Source of the DNA: Albula goreensis
Taxonomy: Eukaryota; Chordata; Actinopteri; Albuliformes; Albulidae
DNA length: 64,000 bases
Reading direction: 5' to 3'
Assembly: GCA_022829145.1 (NCBI GenBank)
Contig: CM040746.1
Coordinates: 6,415,184-6,479,183 of the forward strand
Part shown: positions 60,748 to 64,000 of the stretch, one piece after another
Layout of the letters: each line of letters starts with the position of its first letter
How positions within the stretch are numbered: position 1 is the first letter of the stretch
Made by a program: the position numbers and the translations under genes
Notes under the pieces: model-generated
Databases searched by the model: none
Told to the model about the DNA's origin: nothing
The model's input: only the letters and a program-made list of their open reading frames with translations

Positions 60748-62226
60748 ATCCGCAGCTCATTGCTTAACGACTTGATCATTAGCAACCAAGTGGAGCCACA
60801 CTTCGCACTTCAGACTCAGACACATGAGGACACGAGAGAAGAAAACTAAACTTTTTAAACAATTGGTTTTTTTTTTTGTTTGCCTTTCGTTATTTAACAA
60901 GCTAACTGTTTTGCTCCGCATTCTACCTTTCTGGGCTAAGCATCAAGTCGTATTAAGTTTAATGGGTAGGCTATTTACGGATGTCGAGACGATTGCAATC
61001 TCTTTTTAAAGCATGTTTGTACTGTAACTGGTTAATTTCCTGTCGTAATAGCACAACTACAAATCCTCTTTCAATAACATAATATTACCACGACAATATT
61101 AACCGGTTTCGGAGTTATGTCTTAGGGTGAGGCCAAATGTGCAACAGGTTTAGGAAACATTAATTCTGTTTATATTGGTCTTCGTATTTGGATTCCAGTA
61201 TTTCGAGTTTAGCCTATTTATAGCTTACCTTGTTCTATTGTTTAATCGAATAATAACAATTTTTCACTGTAGTGCAAATAATACTGATTAAAGTAACGTG
61301 TGGGAGGCAATGTTGGATAGATTTATGCCCGTGCGTTGCTCGCGGTACTATTTAAAACACAGTTATGAAATAAGCCTCCACCTTTCACAGTAATACTTTT
61401 GAGAAGCCTATACAATATGATTATAGTGCAGATTATAGAATCTATGCCTCATTATCCAGTAGAGTTGAACAAATGCTATCGCCTACTTATTCCTCAGACT
61501 ATATCCTACTCACACAGGCACAGACTCACTCTAACGTCCACACTCGCAGTCATGCACTTTCACGCACAAATACACACATCCACATATACTCACACAAAAA
61601 TTCATAAGCGCACACACACAAACATGCGTTCAAGCACAAATACATTTGCATACAGCATACATACTGATACATATGGACACAGTCACACAGGCATTCACAC
61701 ATACTCACATACAGTATATACACACATACTTGCACACAAATGCACATACACTGTTACACGTGCACAAACACACGTGCATTCATACACTCAAACACTGACT
61801 CGGGTGCACATATACCCACATATCCGCACTCACACAAGCACGCACAAGGGATAGTGAGCTTCAGTGTTTCTTGTTGCTCACTTTGCGTTATTATGGTATG
61901 TTTTATTGAAGCATCTGAGAGCTCTCAGGCCTGTGGCACAGCCGTAATGTAGGTCAAAGCTGTAGGTAACACGTCGCTGCTGCTCCAAAAGCCGCTTTAT
62001 CTCCCAAATAACATTTGTTGATAAAAGAAAAAAAGTAGGGCGGGAGTCAGGCGCTGAAGGAGGGTAAGAAAGGAAGGAGAGAGAGAAGATAAAAGTGCGC
62101 TTGCTAGCAGCGCGGCTGGCTGGCAGAAGGTGGCAGCGGAGTAGCAGCATGTGACGGTGCCAAGGCTGTAGCAGTGTCACTGGGCTGAGGTTACTGGCAC
62201 TGAGGGCATGGCTTAGTCACTGTAGG
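60748..62226. other. npas2 5' flank, no gene recognised
   Basis: Includes a degenerate CA-rich stretch at 61500-61850. A GC-richer patch at 62035-62220 could be the edge of a promoter or exon of a neighbouring gene, but nothing specific is visible. Confidence 0.4.
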
Positions 62227-63960
62227 ATGCTTCCCCCTTACACTCACTTTACACTCACCTTACGCTATGCCTTACACTCACCTTTACACTCACCTTACGC
62301 TATGCATTACCCTCACCTTACACTCACCTTACGCTATGCATTACCCTCATCTTACACTCATCTTACACTATGCCTTACACTCTTACACTCACTTACGCTC
62401 ATCTTACACTATGCCTTACTTACACTCACCTTACGCTTTTACACTCACACTTACACTATGCATTACACCTCACCTTACACTCACCTTACGCTATGCATTA
62501 CCCTCATCTTACACTCATCTTACACTATGCCTTACACTCATCTTACATACACTCACCTTACGCTCATCTTACACTATGCCTTACACTCGCTTTACACTCA
62601 CCTTACACTCATCTTACACTATGCCTTACACTCGCCTTACACTCATCTTACGCTATGCATTACCCTCACCTTACACTCATCTTACACTATGCCTTACACT
62701 CGCTTTACACTCACCTTACACTATGCCTTACACTCACCTTACACTCATCTTACACTATGCCTTACACTCACCTTACGCTATGCCTTACACTACACTCACC
62801 TTACGCTATGCCTTACACTCACCTTACACTCACCTTACGCTATGCCTTACACTCGCTTTACACTCACCTTACGCTATGCATTACCCTCACCTTACACTCA
62901 CCTTACGCTATGCATTACCCTCACCTTACACTCATCTTACACTATGCCTTACACTCACCTTACACTCACCTTACGCTATGCATTACCCTCACCTTACACT
63001 CACCTTACACTATGCCTTACACTCGCTTACACTCATCTTACACTATGCCTTACACTCGCTTTACACTCACCTTACGCTATGCATTACCCTCATCTTACAC
63101 TCACCTTACGCTATGCATTACACTCGCTTTACACTCACCTTACGCTATGCATTACCCTCACCTTACACTCATCTTACACTATGCCTTACACTCGCTTTAC
63201 ACTCACCTTACGCTATGCATTACACTCGCTTTACACTCACCTTACGCTATGCATTACCCTCACCTTACACTCATCTTACACTATGCCTTACACTCGCTTT
63301 ACACTCACCTTACGCTATGCATTACCCTCACCTTACACTCACCTTACGCTATGCATTACCCTCACCTTACACTCACCTTACGCTATGCATTACCCTCACC
63401 TTACACTCACCTTACGCTATGCATTACCCTCACCTTACACTCATCTTACGCTATGCATTACCCTCATCTTACACTATGCCTTACACTCGCTTTACACTCA
63501 CCTTACGCTATGCATTACCCTCATCTTACACTCATCTTTACGCGCCTTACACTCACCTTACGCTATTATTACCCTCACACTCTTACACTCACCTTACGCT
63601 TACCCTCATCATTACCCTCATCTTTACCCTCACACTCATCTTACATTATGCCTTACACTCATCTTACTTACACTCACCTTATATTCAGCTTACACTCACA
63701 CTCATCGCACACTCATCTCACTCTGACCTTACACTCTTACATTATGCCTTACTCACCTTTACACATCTTACATTATGCCTTACACTCACCTTATATTCAG
63801 CTTACACTCACACTCATCGCACACTCATCTCACACTGACCTTACACTCATCTTACATTATGCCTTACACTCACCTTATATTCAGCTTACACTCAGCTTAC
63901 GTTTAATTCACACTCAATTTACAGTACATTTTACACTCACCTTGCACTTAACGTACAATT
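62227..63960. repeat. Complex minisatellite (ttacactcaccttacgctatgc family)
   Basis: About 1.7 kb of 12-34-bp subunits built from ttacactcacc, ttacgctatgc, attaccctcacc and ttacactatgcc in a mixed higher-order pattern. It decays after 63600 into ttatattcagcttacactca variants and reaches almost to the window end. Long open frames through it are artefacts. Confidence 0.95.
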
Positions 63961-64000
63961 CAGCTTACACTCAGCTTGCAGTCAGGCAAAACCTACTCTT

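Noticed and set aside
62227..63838. Plus-strand frames of about 500 codons rich in LTLRYALP repeats
   Set aside because: These are translations of the minisatellite. There is no domain, and the frames exist in parallel registers.

Overview
The window is vertebrate nuclear DNA, almost certainly from a ray-finned (teleost) fish. Genes are split into short exons with GT-AG introns, and introns are full of microsatellites, minisatellites, SINE tails and hAT, Harbinger and LINE debris. Two multi-exon genes account for essentially all the coding sequence, both on the minus strand. The species cannot be named from sequence alone.

Left part (about 1.3-25.2 kb): a NOD-like receptor (NLR) gene. In transcript order it has a probable 5'UTR exon (25197-), a CARD exon (23681-24050), a large exon carrying the NACHT P-loop (21297-22949), a 276-bp adaptor exon (19592-19867), eleven tandem copies of a 426-450-bp module exon (2903-19265) and a 255-bp terminal-type exon (1299-1553). 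The 3' end lies outside the window or was not recognised. Every module exon has a length divisible by three and phase-2 borders, so any number can be spliced in frame. The modules fall into three classes that differ in their first half and share a nearly constant second half. Intron and exon were copied together in 1.2-1.4-kb blocks. The NACHT exon carries a one-base frameshift in a short homopolymer, either an assembly error or an inactivating mutation.

Middle (25.3-32.8 kb): no host gene recognised. It holds Harbinger-type transposon pieces (a Myb/SANT-like reading frame on plus and a HARBI1-like transposase C-terminus on minus), AT-rich filler and a 680-bp hAT-like non-autonomous element.

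Right part (33.2-49.5 kb coding, probably transcribed from about 60.5 kb): npas2, the circadian bHLH-PAS partner of BMAL1 and paralogue of CLOCK. Twenty-one coding exons, each with phase-compatible junctions, sum to 2433 nt (810 codons plus stop). The usual start exon has no ATG. An upstream exon supplies one in the right phase, preceded by short uORFs. Near the presumed distal promoter there is a perfect match to the ROR/REV-ERB element. Several npas2 introns contain minisatellites whose unit includes the neighbouring splice site, giving arrays of decoy donors or acceptors beside the real one, and a short repeat also crosses the stop codon.

Far right (60.8-64 kb) and far left (1-0.9 kb) are tandem-repeat arrays. 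Long reading frames in them are repeat artefacts.
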